Below are positions 1 through 7,987 of a stretch of DNA of 64,000 bases, one piece after another. The DNA comes from Microbacterium allomyrinae (lineage in GTDB: Bacteria > Actinomycetota > Actinomycetes > Actinomycetales > Microbacteriaceae). Position numbers and translations under genes: made by a program. The notes beneath the pieces were generated by a model. The model ran no database searches. It saw only the letters and a list, made by a program, of their open reading frames with translations, and was not told the origin of the DNA. The stretch is from positions 1,240,001-1,304,000 of the forward strand of contig NZ_JAGTTN010000001.1 of the NCBI RefSeq assembly GCF_020682705.1, read 5' to 3'. The first letter of the stretch is position 1. Every line of letters starts with the position of its first letter.

Positions 1-1298
1 AAGTTCTCGCTCGACGCGTTCTCTTCGAGGCGCCGCACGAGATAGCTGATGGCGACATCGAACTCATCGGGGCGCACCACGGGGACGTAGAGCAGCACCT
101 GCCCGACCTCGCGCGCGACCGCCTCGACCTGCCCCTGCGCCATTCCCAGGAGCATCTCGAACTCGACATCCGCCCGGACGTCTGCTTTCGGGGCGCCTGC
201 GAGCAGCCACGCGTACGCGATGTCGAACAGGTTGTGGCCGGCGACTCCGATACGCACGGCCGCCGTGTGCTCGGGGCGCAGCGCGAACCTCAGGCACCGC
301 ACGTAGTTCGCGTCGGAGTCGACCTTCGCGTCGTAGGTGGCGAGCGACCAGCCGTGCAGGACGGCATCCACTCGCTCCATCGCGAGATTCGCGCCCTTCA
401 CGAGTCGCACCTTGATGCGAGCCCCGCCCGCCGCGACGCGCTGCTGCGCCCACGCGGTGAGCTGCTCCAGAGCAGGGAGGGCGTCGGGCAGGTACGCCTG
501 CAGCACGATGCCCGCTTCGAGCCCCTGCAGGCGCGGGTCCTCGAGCAGCCGCGTGAAGACCGCGATCGTGAGGTCGAGGTCGCGGTACTCCTCCATATCG
601 AGGTTGATGAAGGTCGGACCACCGGTCGCCGAATCCGTCGAAGCGGCCGAAAGATACAGCGGGAGAAGGCGGCCCACGACCTTGTCGACCACCTCGTCGA
701 ACGCCCACATCGAGATGTGGCTGGCGATCGCCGAGACCTTCACCGACACGTAGTCCACGTCGGGGCGACGGATCAGCTCGTGGATGCCGTCGAGCCGGCG
801 CAGTGCCTCCTGCTCGCCGAGCACCGCTTCGCCGAGCAGATTGAGGTTGAGCCGCGCCCCGGATTCACGGATCGCGGCGATCGCCGGGCCGAGCTTCTCG
901 GGACGCGCATCGACCACGAGATGCCCGACCATCTCACGCAGCACGCGGCGCGCGATCGGCACGACGGGCATCGGCAGCACCGGGGCGACGGCGCCCCCCA
1001 CCCGTACCGCGGCGCGCAGGTACCACGGCAGGAATTCCGGCACCAGCGGAGCGACGCGGTGGAGATTGGATGCCGCGGCCGCAAGGCTCTCGGGACGCAT
1101 CACACCGTCGACGAAGCCCAACGTGAACGGCAGGCCGTTGCGGTCCTTGAGCACGCCGGCCAGTCGCTCGGCAGCGGGGTCCACGTCGACCGCGGCGCTC
1201 TCGGTGATCCACCGCTGCGCCAGTGCCACGGCACGCGAAGCGAGGTCTTCGCCACGCGCCGTGAGGTCGGTGTCCCCCGGGATCGGGTCGGTCACCAT
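1..1298 (-). CDS. putA: Bifunctional proline dehydrogenase / P5C dehydrogenase PutA, N-terminal part (partial)
   Basis: The 432 visible codons are the flavin-dependent proline dehydrogenase half of PutA, which oxidises proline to pyrroline-5-carboxylate and passes electrons to quinone. Visible landmarks are VRLVKGANLAMER, the DANYVRCL stretch and the substrate-binding YLVRRLEENAS near the window edge. An aldehyde dehydrogenase domain oxidising P5C to glutamate is expected beyond position 1 but is not seen, so a separate proline dehydrogenase cannot be excluded. The ATG at 1298 has no Shine-Dalgarno. A TAGGCT box (minus strand, 1306-1311) ends 7 nt before it, suggesting a leaderless mRNA. Confidence 0.85.
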   Translation of the reverse strand, partial: MVTDPIPGDTDLTARGEDLASRAVALAQRWITESAAVDVDPAAERLAGVLKDRNGLPFTLGFVDGVMRPESLAAAASNLHRVAPLVPEFLPWYLRAAVRVGGAVAPVLPMPVVPIARRVLREMVGHLVVDARPEKLGPAIAAIRESGARLNLNLLGEAVLGEQEALRRLDGIHELIRRPDVDYVSVKVSAIASHISMWAFDEVVDKVVGRLLPLYLSAASTDSATGGPTFINLDMEEYRDLDLTIAVFTRLLEDPRLQGLEAGIVLQAYLPDALPALEQLTAWAQQRVAAGGARIKVRLVKGANLAMERVDAVLHGWSLATYDAKVDSDANYVRCLRFALRPEHTAAVRIGVAGHNLFDIAYAWLLAGAPKADVRADVEFEMLLGMAQGQVEAVAREVGQVLLYVPVVRPDEFDVAISYLVRRLEENASSEN

Positions 1299-1413
1299 GT
1301 CGTCAAGCCTAGCCTCGCGCCTCGCCGCGCCGTGGCTTGTGCACAGCGTGTGCGCCACGCGCGACCGGGATGCCGACTCTTCTCCGCCGGCATTCTGGCC
1401 GTGGGAGAGTCGA

Positions 1414-2352
1414 CTATCCGGCGATCTCGGGGAACACCCAGCTGCCGTCGGCGATCTCGGGACGCGGTCGGTAGAGCCGAACGAGGTAGTTCCACCCCTC
1501 GGTGATCGGGATCGCGTTCGGCGTCCCCACCGGATAATCGCCGAACCGCACCGTCGTCGACCCGTCCGCGTTCTTGACCGCGGTGATGTTGTTGACGGTA
1601 TAGGCGTCGCGATCGTTGGGTTCGAAGAAGCCCTTCGCGTTGTAGACCGAGATAGACCAGAACCCGTCGACAGGAACATCTCCGACGGTGAGTTCGTAGT
1701 GCCCGACCGGCAGGCGCGGGTCGACACCGATATAGGACGCCTCACTGGTCGGCAGGCCACCCCACCCGGCCGCGGTTCCGATCAGATGTCGGACAGGCTG
1801 GACGTCGTCCTTCGTGCCGAACATGTGATCGAAGCCGGTCAGGCTGCGGGCCAGCGAAAGCAGCGCATCGCGCGTCTCGTTGAACGACGCCGTGTCATAG
1901 TCCGGGTACGCAAAGGGCTCCGCAGAACGACTCGTCAGCGTGATCTGATTCTGCAGCGCCGCCACCTCGGCGATGTCCGCGGGGTCGGCCGGGTCGACGA
2001 GGATCCGGACGGCCACGACCACATAGCGACTTCCCAGTTCGTCCGCACTGAGTTCGTACTCCCCCGCGTCGTGGAAGATCGCCGTCACAAAGTGATCTTC
2101 ACTGACCACCATCGCCGACAGATACCGCTGCCCCGGGTCCGGAAGCGACAAGGTCGCGCCACCCGCCAGGTCGACCACGACGAAGCTGTAGAGCGTGTCC
2201 CGATTCAGCCGAATCACGGCCTGGTCATCGATCGCCGCCGGCTCCCGATGATGCAGGATCACGTTGACCCCGCCCCCGCTCTCCTGAAGATCGTGGAACA
2301 TCCGATCCGTCTCAGCACGAACGAAATTGTCTGCGTTCACCCGAATAGCCAC
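1414..2352 (-). CDS. DUF1254/DUF1214 domain-containing protein
   Basis: A 312-residue protein with an N-terminal DUF1254 region (VNADNFVRAETDRMF close to the start, NRDTLYSFVVVDL further on) and a C-terminal DUF1214 region (DGFWSISVYNAKGFF, then PNAIPITEGWNYLVRLYRP). The family is widespread and its biochemical role is unknown. I chose the GTG at 2352 because a GGAAAG lies 9 nt upstream and homologues begin just before the VNxDNFVRAET motif; the frame stays open further upstream. There is no clear signal peptide with this start. It lies downstream of a small membrane protein on the same strand, 61 bp away. Confidence 0.8.
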   Translation of the reverse strand: MAIRVNADNFVRAETDRMFHDLQESGGGVNVILHHREPAAIDDQAVIRLNRDTLYSFVVVDLAGGATLSLPDPGQRYLSAMVVSEDHFVTAIFHDAGEYELSADELGSRYVVVAVRILVDPADPADIAEVAALQNQITLTSRSAEPFAYPDYDTASFNETRDALLSLARSLTGFDHMFGTKDDVQPVRHLIGTAAGWGGLPTSEASYIGVDPRLPVGHYELTVGDVPVDGFWSISVYNAKGFFEPNDRDAYTVNNITAVKNADGSTTVRFGDYPVGTPNAIPITEGWNYLVRLYRPRPEIADGSWVFPEIAG

Positions 2353-2413
2353 GACGCCGATCTTTCCACGCGCCCGCACCCGGACTTCACGAAACCCGGG
2401 GAACAGCCGGAAA

Positions 2414-2926
2414 TCAGCCCCGCTCTGTCCGGCCGTCTCGCGACACCGGCCCGTCGGCAGCATCCGTCGTCGACACGGCATCGACGTCGGTGTCGTCACG
2501 CGGACGCACCGTGTCATCCGCATGCGCCCGCTCGTTCGCGGTGTCGACGTAGGGATCCACGGCGTCGGCCTTGCGCAGGGTCTCCGCCTGCTCGGCACGC
2601 AGACGTTCGGCATCGCTCCTATGGTCGTCGATCGTCCCGGCACGCTTCTCGGATTGGACCGAAGCCTCCGCCGCCCGTGCGCGGGCCGCCTCCGCCTCAG
2701 CGGCCGCCGCCGCGGCGTCGGCCCTCGCCCGCGCCGCCTCCGCCTCGTGCTCCCGCGCCTCGATCTCGGTCTCGCGCGCGTCGGCGCGAAGCTTCTCGGC
2801 ACGGTCGTGCTGATGCTCGCGTCGCCGCTCACGGCGCCCGCGAGCCGTCACCAGCAGCGCAACGAGCACGATCGCGAGCACGATCGCGATGCCGACGATG
2901 ATCCAGATCAGGGTGCTCGTGTCCAC
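2414..2926 (-). CDS. Small membrane-anchored coiled-coil protein
   Basis: A 170-residue protein with one N-terminal membrane helix (about residues 4-25, STLIWIIVGIAIVLAIVLVA). A long charged Ala/Arg/Glu-rich stretch (about 30-125) follows that should form a coiled coil, then an acidic tail with many DD and DT pairs. I do not recognise a named family; actinobacterial proteins of this build are usually annotated as hypothetical. The GTG at 2926 is preceded by AAGGAG at 8 nt, which fixes the start. The likely topology is a short outside end with the coiled coil in the cytoplasm, inferred from the basic residues that follow the helix. Confidence 0.7.
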   Translation of the reverse strand: MDTSTLIWIIVGIAIVLAIVLVALLVTARGRRERRREHQHDRAEKLRADARETEIEAREHEAEAARARADAAAAAAEAEAARARAAEASVQSEKRAGTIDDHRSDAERLRAEQAETLRKADAVDPYVDTANERAHADDTVRPRDDTDVDAVSTTDAADGPVSRDGRTERG

Positions 2927-3040
2927 GGCGCACTCCTTCCGGTTCTGCGCCGGCCGGGTCGCCGGCGCTGCGACCACGCAACCGCAGGTTCGAACCTCCG
3001 GCAAACCGCTTGCGCGGTCACCGGCGATGCGCTAGCCCGC

Positions 3041-3601
3041 TCACTCCCAGACGCTGGGCGCCTGGGCACGAGTGGGAGGAAGAGCGGATGCCGCGGCCCA
3101 CTCGTGCACCCACGCGTCCACCTCGGGGATTCCCTCGGGTCGCCCGACCGCCGCGAACAGCTCCTCATGACTGAGCGTTCCGCCGCTGCGCTTCATCATG
3201 CGGGCGCGCACGATGACGCGGGCATAGACCTCGCCGCCGACCACGGCACGGTGCTCGAGATACACCGCCTTGTCGTCGTGGCCGATCATCCGCGACTCGA
3301 CGTCGAACCGCTGCCACAGCTCGAGCGACTTGCGGAAGGTGACCGTCTCGCTCGACACGACCGCGTACCAGCCGCGCTTCTGCATGACGTTCCAGAGCCC
3401 CGTGCGCACCAGCAGATCCCAGCGGCCGAGGTCGAACAGCGACAGATAGCGGCCGTTGTTCATATGGCGCAGCAGGTCGATGTCGGTCGGCAGCGTCGTC
3501 AGCCTGATACGGCTGATCTCAGCGGGTCCGAGCCGGCCGTATCGACGTGCGCGCCGGCGCGCGCTGAGCATCACGAGCAGGGTCCGCCAGATCACGTTCA
3601 C
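3041..3601 (-). CDS. Hotdog-fold acyl-CoA thioesterase (THEM6/YbgC-like)
   Basis: A 186-residue hotdog-fold protein. The diagnostic block is LLRHMNNGRYLSLFDLGRWD at about residues 45-64, matching the HxNN/Y active-site helix of 4-hydroxybenzoyl-CoA-type thioesterases. A hydrophobic start (VNVIWRTLLVMLSARRR) resembles the THEM6 branch and may associate with the membrane. The substrate is not predictable. The GTG at 3601 has no Shine-Dalgarno, and TACTAT on the minus strand (3610-3615) lies 8 nt upstream, so the mRNA may be leaderless. It diverges from the acetyltransferase at 3743 across 141 bp. Confidence 0.75.
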   Translation of the reverse strand: MNVIWRTLLVMLSARRRARRYGRLGPAEISRIRLTTLPTDIDLLRHMNNGRYLSLFDLGRWDLLVRTGLWNVMQKRGWYAVVSSETVTFRKSLELWQRFDVESRMIGHDDKAVYLEHRAVVGGEVYARVIVRARMMKRSGGTLSHEELFAAVGRPEGIPEVDAWVHEWAAASALPPTRAQAPSVWE

Positions 3602-3742
3602 GAGCAGTGATAGTAGCGATCGGCATCCGTTCGACGCATTCGGTTGTGGGATTGCGACAGCACGACACTCGGCGTTCACACAGGCCCCCGCAGCCCTCGG
3701 CGTCGATTTCGCCCCGCGCTCGGGCGCGCGTAGAGTCTGGCC

Positions 3743-4249
3743 ATGGAAGCCGAAACCCAGACCGACATCGTCGTCCGTCCGGTCCGAGACGTCGACGCAG
3801 AGGCCCTCGGGCGCGTCCACGCCACCTGCTGGCACGAGACGTACGATCACCTCATCAGCAAGGCCGCGCTCGAAGCGGTCTCGCCCCGGCGCCTCGCGGA
3901 GCTGTGGACCCACTGGGCCGTGCAGGGTCCCGAATTCAAGATGTACGCCGCTCTCGTGAACGGCGAGATCGTCGGCTTCGCCGGTTCCGGTCCCGCTCGC
4001 GACAAAGATGCCCCGCGCTTCCACGAGCTGTACTTCATCTATCTTCTCGACGCGTATCACGGCACCGGCATCGGCCAGCGACTGTTCGACGCGGTCGTGC
4101 CCGACGGGGACGAACTGTACCTCTGGGTCGCCGACGACAACCCGCGCGCCCACCGCTTCTACGAGCGCAACGGATTCGCCCTCGACGGCGCGGCGCACAC
4201 CGAGCCCTTCCTCGGCGAGACGCTCACCGAAGTGCGCTTCGTCCGCTGA
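3743..4249 (+). CDS. GNAT family N-acetyltransferase
   Basis: A 168-residue single-domain GNAT enzyme. The acetyl-CoA binding motif A is DAYHGTGIGQRLF (about residues 101-113) and motif B is ADDNPRAHRFYERNGF (about 130-145), both intact. The acceptor amine is unknown; the family modifies small molecules, peptides or proteins with acetyl-CoA. The ATG follows TAGAGT (3731-3736) by 6 nt and lacks a ribosome-binding site, the pattern of a leaderless transcript. CofE begins 63 bp downstream and probably has its own promoter. Confidence 0.85.
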   Translation: MEAETQTDIVVRPVRDVDAEALGRVHATCWHETYDHLISKAALEAVSPRRLAELWTHWAVQGPEFKMYAALVNGEIVGFAGSGPARDKDAPRFHELYFIYLLDAYHGTGIGQRLFDAVVPDGDELYLWVADDNPRAHRFYERNGFALDGAAHTEPFLGETLTEVRFVR

Positions 4250-4312
4250 CTCTCGCGCACAGGGCGTGTCCGGTTCGCCGGGCGGTCCGCGGCATCCGCG
4301 AGACTGGACGAC

Positions 4313-5095
4313 ATGCCCCGCATACCCGCGCTCACCGTCTGGCCCCTCGAAGGCATCCCTGAGATCACGGCGGGCACCGACCTCGTCGAGGTGATCGCAC
4401 AGGCCGCCGGTTCCGACCTCGCCGACGGTGACATCCTCGTCGTCACCTCGAAGATCGTGTCGAAGGCCGAGGACCGTTTCGTCGTCGCCGACGACCGCGA
4501 AGACGCCATCACCGGCGAGACGGTGCGGGTCGTGGCATCGCGCACGTCACCCACGGGGCATACGACGCGCATCGTCGAGAACCGTCTCGGCATGGTGTCC
4601 GCCGCCGCAGGCGTCGATGCCTCGAACACCCCCGAGGGCACGGTGCTGCTGCTCCCCGTCGATCCCGACGCGTCGGCGCGCAGCATCGCCGCGGGTCTGC
4701 GCGAGCGTCTCGGCGTCGAGGTCGGGGTCATCGTCTCCGACACCCTCGGCCGCGCGTGGCGCGAAGGCCAGACCGATCAGGCGATCGGCGCGGGCGGCAT
4801 CCATGTCTTCGAAGACCTGCGCGGGGGAACGGATGCCGAGGGCCGGCCGCTGATCGTGACGCTCCCCTGCGTCGCCGACGAACTCGCCGGCGCGACCGAC
4901 CTCGTCAAGGGCAAGTCGGCGCGGCTCCCGGTCGCCGTCGTCCGCGGGAGGGCGGATCTCGTCGGGGCGCTGGATCTGCCCGGAGCGCGGTCGATCGTGC
5001 GGCCGCTCGAACGCGACATGTTCCGGCTCGGCGCCGACGAGGCCTACGCCGACGGATTCGCCGCGGGCGCGGCATCCGCTCGCCCGTCCGCGTGA
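4313..5095 (+). CDS. cofE: Coenzyme F420-0:L-glutamate ligase CofE
   Basis: A 260-residue GTP-dependent ligase that adds L-glutamate to the lactate carboxyl of coenzyme F420-0. Family signatures are intact: [11 protein letters not shown] near residue 15, [16 protein letters not shown] (about 38-53), [19 protein letters not shown] (about 142-160) and [19 protein letters not shown] near the C terminus. The length equals a standalone CofE; the FMN-binding second domain of mycobacterial FbiB is absent. No other F420 genes are nearby. The last codons encode GAASARPSA, and that 3' end is duplicated in the repeat block that follows. Confidence 0.9.
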   Translation: MPRIPALTVWPLEGIPEITAGTDLVEVIAQAAGSDLADGDILVVTSKIVSKAEDRFVVADDREDAITGETVRVVASRTSPTGHTTRIVENRLGMVSAAAGVDASNTPEGTVLLLPVDPDASARSIAAGLRERLGVEVGVIVSDTLGRAWREGQTDQAIGAGGIHVFEDLRGGTDAEGRPLIVTLPCVADELAGATDLVKGKSARLPVAVVRGRADLVGALDLPGARSIVRPLERDMFRLGADEAYADGFAAGAASARPSA

Positions 5096-5643
5096 CGGAT
5101 CCGCCCCGGGGCACCCCGACTCACCCCGGGGCGGGAACATCCCGCCCCAACGTGACGAATCCGCCCCGGGCCGGGCGCACACGCGGGCCGGGCCGGGCCG
5201 GGCACGCACGGGCGCGGTGACGAATCCGCCCCGGGGCGGGCGCACACACGGGCCGGGCCGGGCCGGGCCGGGCACACACGGGCAGTTGCGCGCGGTCCGC
5301 GGGGGCGGCATCCGCTCGCCCGTCCGCGTGACGATTCCGCCCCGGGGCACCCGACTCACCCCGGGGCGGGAATATCCCGCCCCAACATGACGAATCCGCC
5401 CCGGGGCGGGCGCACACGCGGGCCGGGCCGAGCCGCGACCGGCAGCCCGCAATCCCGTGCTGAGGATCCGAGGTCCGCGCGAGCGCGGGTCGCGGCGCGT
5501 GACAGATCCACAGCGCGACAGGTACCCCCGACTCGCCCCGGGGCGAGTCCGCCACACTGGGACGGGAAAGCCCCGCCCCAGGGTGAACAAATCGCCCCGG
5601 GGTCCGAATGCGCGGGCCCTCGCCCGTCCGCGTGACGGATCCG
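5069..5643. repeat. GC-rich repeat block downstream of cofE, containing copies of the cofE 3' end
   Basis: The 595-bp gap between cofE and the pentapeptide gene holds no convincing gene. A unit of about 101 bp starting at 5069 (inside the last nine codons of cofE) recurs at 5305 with only a few differences. A third fragment at 5619-5643 is identical to 5079-5103. Between the first two copies a sub-unit starting TGACGAATCCGCCCCGGG is repeated in tandem (about 5152-5217 and 5218-5284), with runs of GGGCC. A degenerate copy lies at about 5520-5600. Three of the units contain a GC-rich hairpin. Confidence 0.8.
5128..5148 (+). terminator. Hairpin terminator after cofE (repeat-borne)
   Basis: A perfect 8-bp stem GGGGCGGG/CCCGCCCC closes on the loop AACAT, 32 nt after the cofE stop. 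The same hairpin recurs at 5363-5383 with loop AATAT and in degenerate form near 5558-5581. There is no T-run, so intrinsic termination is plausible rather than certain. Confidence 0.5.
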
Positions 5644-5690
5644 GCTGGCCGCCGGGCGCTCGTGTCGCCGCGGGCCGATAGCGTGGCGGG

Positions 5691-6380
5691 ATGGCCGCAC
5701 GCACGACGAACACACGCAAGGCACGGCAGACCCAGGCGCCGACGTTCGACTTCGACGGCTCACTGCTCACCGGGCTGACCGACGGCGACCAGGAGATGTT
5801 CGAGTCGGAGCGGTTCGAGGCCGTCGCCTACTCCGACATCGCGCGCGACCGGTGGGACCTCGGCGTCGGCTCGACCATCGACGGCTGCCGGATCACGGGA
5901 CTGAACCTCAGCGCCTGGTCGCTTCGCGGCTCCCGCATCGTCGAGTCGGTGATCGGCGGAGCCGACGTTCCGGTGGTGTCGGCGGCGCGCGGCGGCCTCC
6001 GAGACGTCGAGTTCCTCGACAGCCGGTTCGGCTCGATCGAGGCCTACGACGCCAACTGGCGCGGCATCCGCTTCACGAGGTGCAAGCTCGGGTTCGTCAA
6101 CCTGCGCGGATCCGAGCTGCTCGACATCGAGTTCGTCGACTGCACGATCGACGAGATCGATCTGCTCGACGCGACGGCGCGCCGCGTGTCGTTCGAGTCG
6201 AGCCGCATCGGCGCCCTCAACGCGAGCGGCGCGACCCTGTCCGACGTGGATCTGCGCGGGGCCGAAGTGCTCGAAGTCGTCGGGATGGCGGGCCTGCGCG
6301 GTGCGACCATCTCTCCCGAGCAGCTGCATCTCATGGCGCCGGCCCTCGCCCAGATGGCAGGCATCCGCGTGGAGGACTGA
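5691..6380 (+). CDS. Pentapeptide-repeat protein
   Basis: A 229-residue protein. From about residue 60 onward it shows the A(D/N)LXX-like periodicity of pentapeptide repeats (for example GLNLSAWSLRGSRI, FVNLRGSELLDIEFVDCTI, DVDLRGAEVL), predicting a right-handed quadrilateral beta-helix. It is soluble, without a signal peptide. Some relatives mimic DNA and protect gyrase, but nothing here indicates such a role. The ATG follows TAGCGT (5679-5684) by 6 nt with no ribosome-binding site, so the mRNA is probably leaderless. Confidence 0.85.
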   Translation: MAARTTNTRKARQTQAPTFDFDGSLLTGLTDGDQEMFESERFEAVAYSDIARDRWDLGVGSTIDGCRITGLNLSAWSLRGSRIVESVIGGADVPVVSAARGGLRDVEFLDSRFGSIEAYDANWRGIRFTRCKLGFVNLRGSELLDIEFVDCTIDEIDLLDATARRVSFESSRIGALNASGATLSDVDLRGAEVLEVVGMAGLRGATISPEQLHLMAPALAQMAGIRVED

Positions 6381-6382
6381 CG

Positions 6383-6427
6383 ACGGGGCGGATGCCGGTT
6401 CGCGCACGGCGCCGGCATCCGTCCCGT
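6383..6427. terminator. Bidirectional terminator hairpin
   Basis: A 16-bp stem (6383-6398 with 6412-6427, one G:U pair) and a 13-nt loop fill the 51-bp gap between the convergent pentapeptide and DUF4097 genes. The arms contain GGATGCC and GGCATCC. Confidence 0.7.
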
Positions 6428-6431
6428 GTCG

Positions 6432-7313
6432 TCACTGCGCGCGCAGCACCGCCTCGCCCGCCGAGACGGCGACCCGGATGGTGTTCGCAGCCCCCGGCGT
6501 GCTGCCGATGCGGTTGTCGAAGTCTCCGGCCGCGACATCCGAGCTCACGTCGTATTCGCCGTCGGGAACGGTGAGTCGCAGAGAGCCGGCGTTGACCTCG
6601 GCGGTGATCTCACCGGGTGCCCGCCCGGTGAGGACGGCGTCCAGCGAACCGGCGTTGACCGTGAACGACGCCTCCCGCGCGCCGTCCAGGTCGATCTCGG
6701 CGTGTCCGGCGCTCAGCTGCGCCTCCACATCGGTAGCCGAGCCCGAAACGTCGGCGCGGCCCGCGTCGACCTGCAGGTCGAGCTCTCCGAACGAGCCGTC
6801 GACGGTCAGATCGCCCGCGGCGAGGCCGAGGTCGGCATCCACTCCTTCCAGCGACTGCGGAAGGCGCAGGACTGCGCTGCCGTTGCCGCCGAGCCAGCCC
6901 CCGAACCAGCCGTTCAGCCAGCCGCTGGGCGAGGCGACGACGAGCGCGTCGTCGCTGGTCTCGAGCGTCCAGCGGTCGATGCCCCACGAGCTGCGCACTT
7001 CGAGTTCGGCTTCGTCGATGTCGGCGAACTCGACCCGGATGCTGCCGGCGTCGACCTGCACGTCCAATTCGGTGACGCCGCCCACCGCGAGGGTGCGCGA
7101 CGAGGTCTGGATGGATGCCGCCGCCCACGTGCCGAGGGCGGACGAGACGATCGCGCCGAGCAGGATGACGGCACCGACCACGATCACGACGATCGCGACG
7201 GCGCGGGAGTATCCCGGCCGGGGTGCGGTGGGCGGCGTCTGCTGATTCTGCGCCGGCGGGGTCGGCGGGGCGGGGGGCGCCGGAGGTGCCGGCGGGGTGA
7301 CGATGGTGCTCAT
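6432..7313 (-). CDS. DUF4097-type membrane protein of a stress operon
   Basis: A 293-residue protein. A proline-rich cytoplasmic head (residues 1-35) is followed by one membrane helix (about 37-60, AVAIVVIVVGAVILLGAIVS). The long extracytoplasmic domain has repeating beta-strand units with alternating D, G and S residues (SAGHAEIDLDG, NAGSLDAVLTG, NAGSLRLTVPDG), as in DUF4097/LiaF-type adhesin-like domains. Its ATG overlaps the stop of the response regulator gene by 4 nt, so it is the last gene of a kinase-regulator-membrane protein operon. By analogy with LiaF it may modulate the kinase, but that is inferred from context. Confidence 0.75.
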   Translation of the reverse strand: MSTIVTPPAPPAPPAPPTPPAQNQQTPPTAPRPGYSRAVAIVVIVVGAVILLGAIVSSALGTWAAASIQTSSRTLAVGGVTELDVQVDAGSIRVEFADIDEAELEVRSSWGIDRWTLETSDDALVVASPSGWLNGWFGGWLGGNGSAVLRLPQSLEGVDADLGLAAGDLTVDGSFGELDLQVDAGRADVSGSATDVEAQLSAGHAEIDLDGAREASFTVNAGSLDAVLTGRAPGEITAEVNAGSLRLTVPDGEYDVSSDVAAGDFDNRIGSTPGAANTIRVAVSAGEAVLRAQ

Positions 7314-7987
7314 CGGTCTGCTCCTGTCTGAGGCGGGGTGCCGCCGTGCTCGATGTGCGCGAGGGCTGCGAGCACTCGGCGGTTGCCGGATTCGTCGCGC
7401 TCGAGCCCGAGCTTCTGGAAGACGGCGGTGATGTGCTTCTCGACGCTGCCCTCGCTCACGTGCAGCGTCCGGGCGATGGCCTGGTTGGAACGCCCTTCGG
7501 CGATCAATGCGAGGACGGATGACTCGCGGTCGGTCAGTCGTTGCATGCGCGCGTCGCGGGTGCGGCGGCTGAGCAGCTGCGCCACGACTTCGGGGTCGAG
7601 CACCGTGGCACCGGCTGCGATGCGGTCGATGGTGTCGAGGAAGTCGGTGACGTCGGCCACACGATCTTTCAGCAGGTACCCGAGCGACCCGGAGCTCGCA
7701 GCGATCAGGTCGGCGGCGTAGCGCTCCTCGACGTACTGCGAGAGCACCAGGACGGCCAGCTCGGGGCGGCGCGCACGCAACGCGAGCGCGGCGCGGATTC
7801 CCTCGTCCGTCCAGGTCGGCGGAAGGCGGACATCGATGATGCACAGCTCGGGAGTCGCCTCCACCACCTTCTCGTCGAGGCGCGAGGCATCGGGGAGAGC
7901 GGCGACCACGATGTGACCGGAGTCCTCCAGGACGCGGACCAGGCCCTCGCGCAGCAGGGCGGAGTCCTCGCAGATCAGGATCCGCAC
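7310..7987 (-). CDS. NarL/FixJ-type response regulator
   Basis: A 225-residue two-component regulator. The receiver domain (about 1-120) has the acidic pocket (LICEDS), the phospho-acceptor Asp in CIIDVRLPP and the conserved Lys in GYLLKDR. The C-terminal LuxR HTH (about 150-210) contains LTDRESSVLALIAEGRSN and VSEGSVEKHI. The GTG at 7987 has GGAGGTGA 7 nt upstream and lies inside the 3' end of the kinase gene (13-nt overlap), so the two are translationally coupled. The regulon is unknown and probably includes this operon. Confidence 0.9.
   Translation of the reverse strand: MRILICEDSALLREGLVRVLEDSGHIVVAALPDASRLDEKVVEATPELCIIDVRLPPTWTDEGIRAALALRARRPELAVLVLSQYVEERYAADLIAASSGSLGYLLKDRVADVTDFLDTIDRIAAGATVLDPEVVAQLLSRRTRDARMQRLTDRESSVLALIAEGRSNQAIARTLHVSEGSVEKHITAVFQKLGLERDESGNRRVLAALAHIEHGGTPPQTGADR

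Noticed and set aside
784..2901. Plus-strand frame of 705 codons across putA, the DUF1254 gene and the coiled-coil gene
   Set aside because: It runs through three genes supported on the other strand and ends in a proline/arginine-rich low-complexity stretch.
5069..5643. CRISPR array in the repeat block
   Set aside because: Unit lengths vary, copies are adjacent or overlapping rather than spaced by unique 30-40-bp spacers, and no cas gene is near.
4547..5770. Minus-strand frame of 407 codons across cofE and the repeat block
   Set aside because: It is opposite CofE and otherwise translates GC-rich repeats into Gly/Pro/Arg strings.
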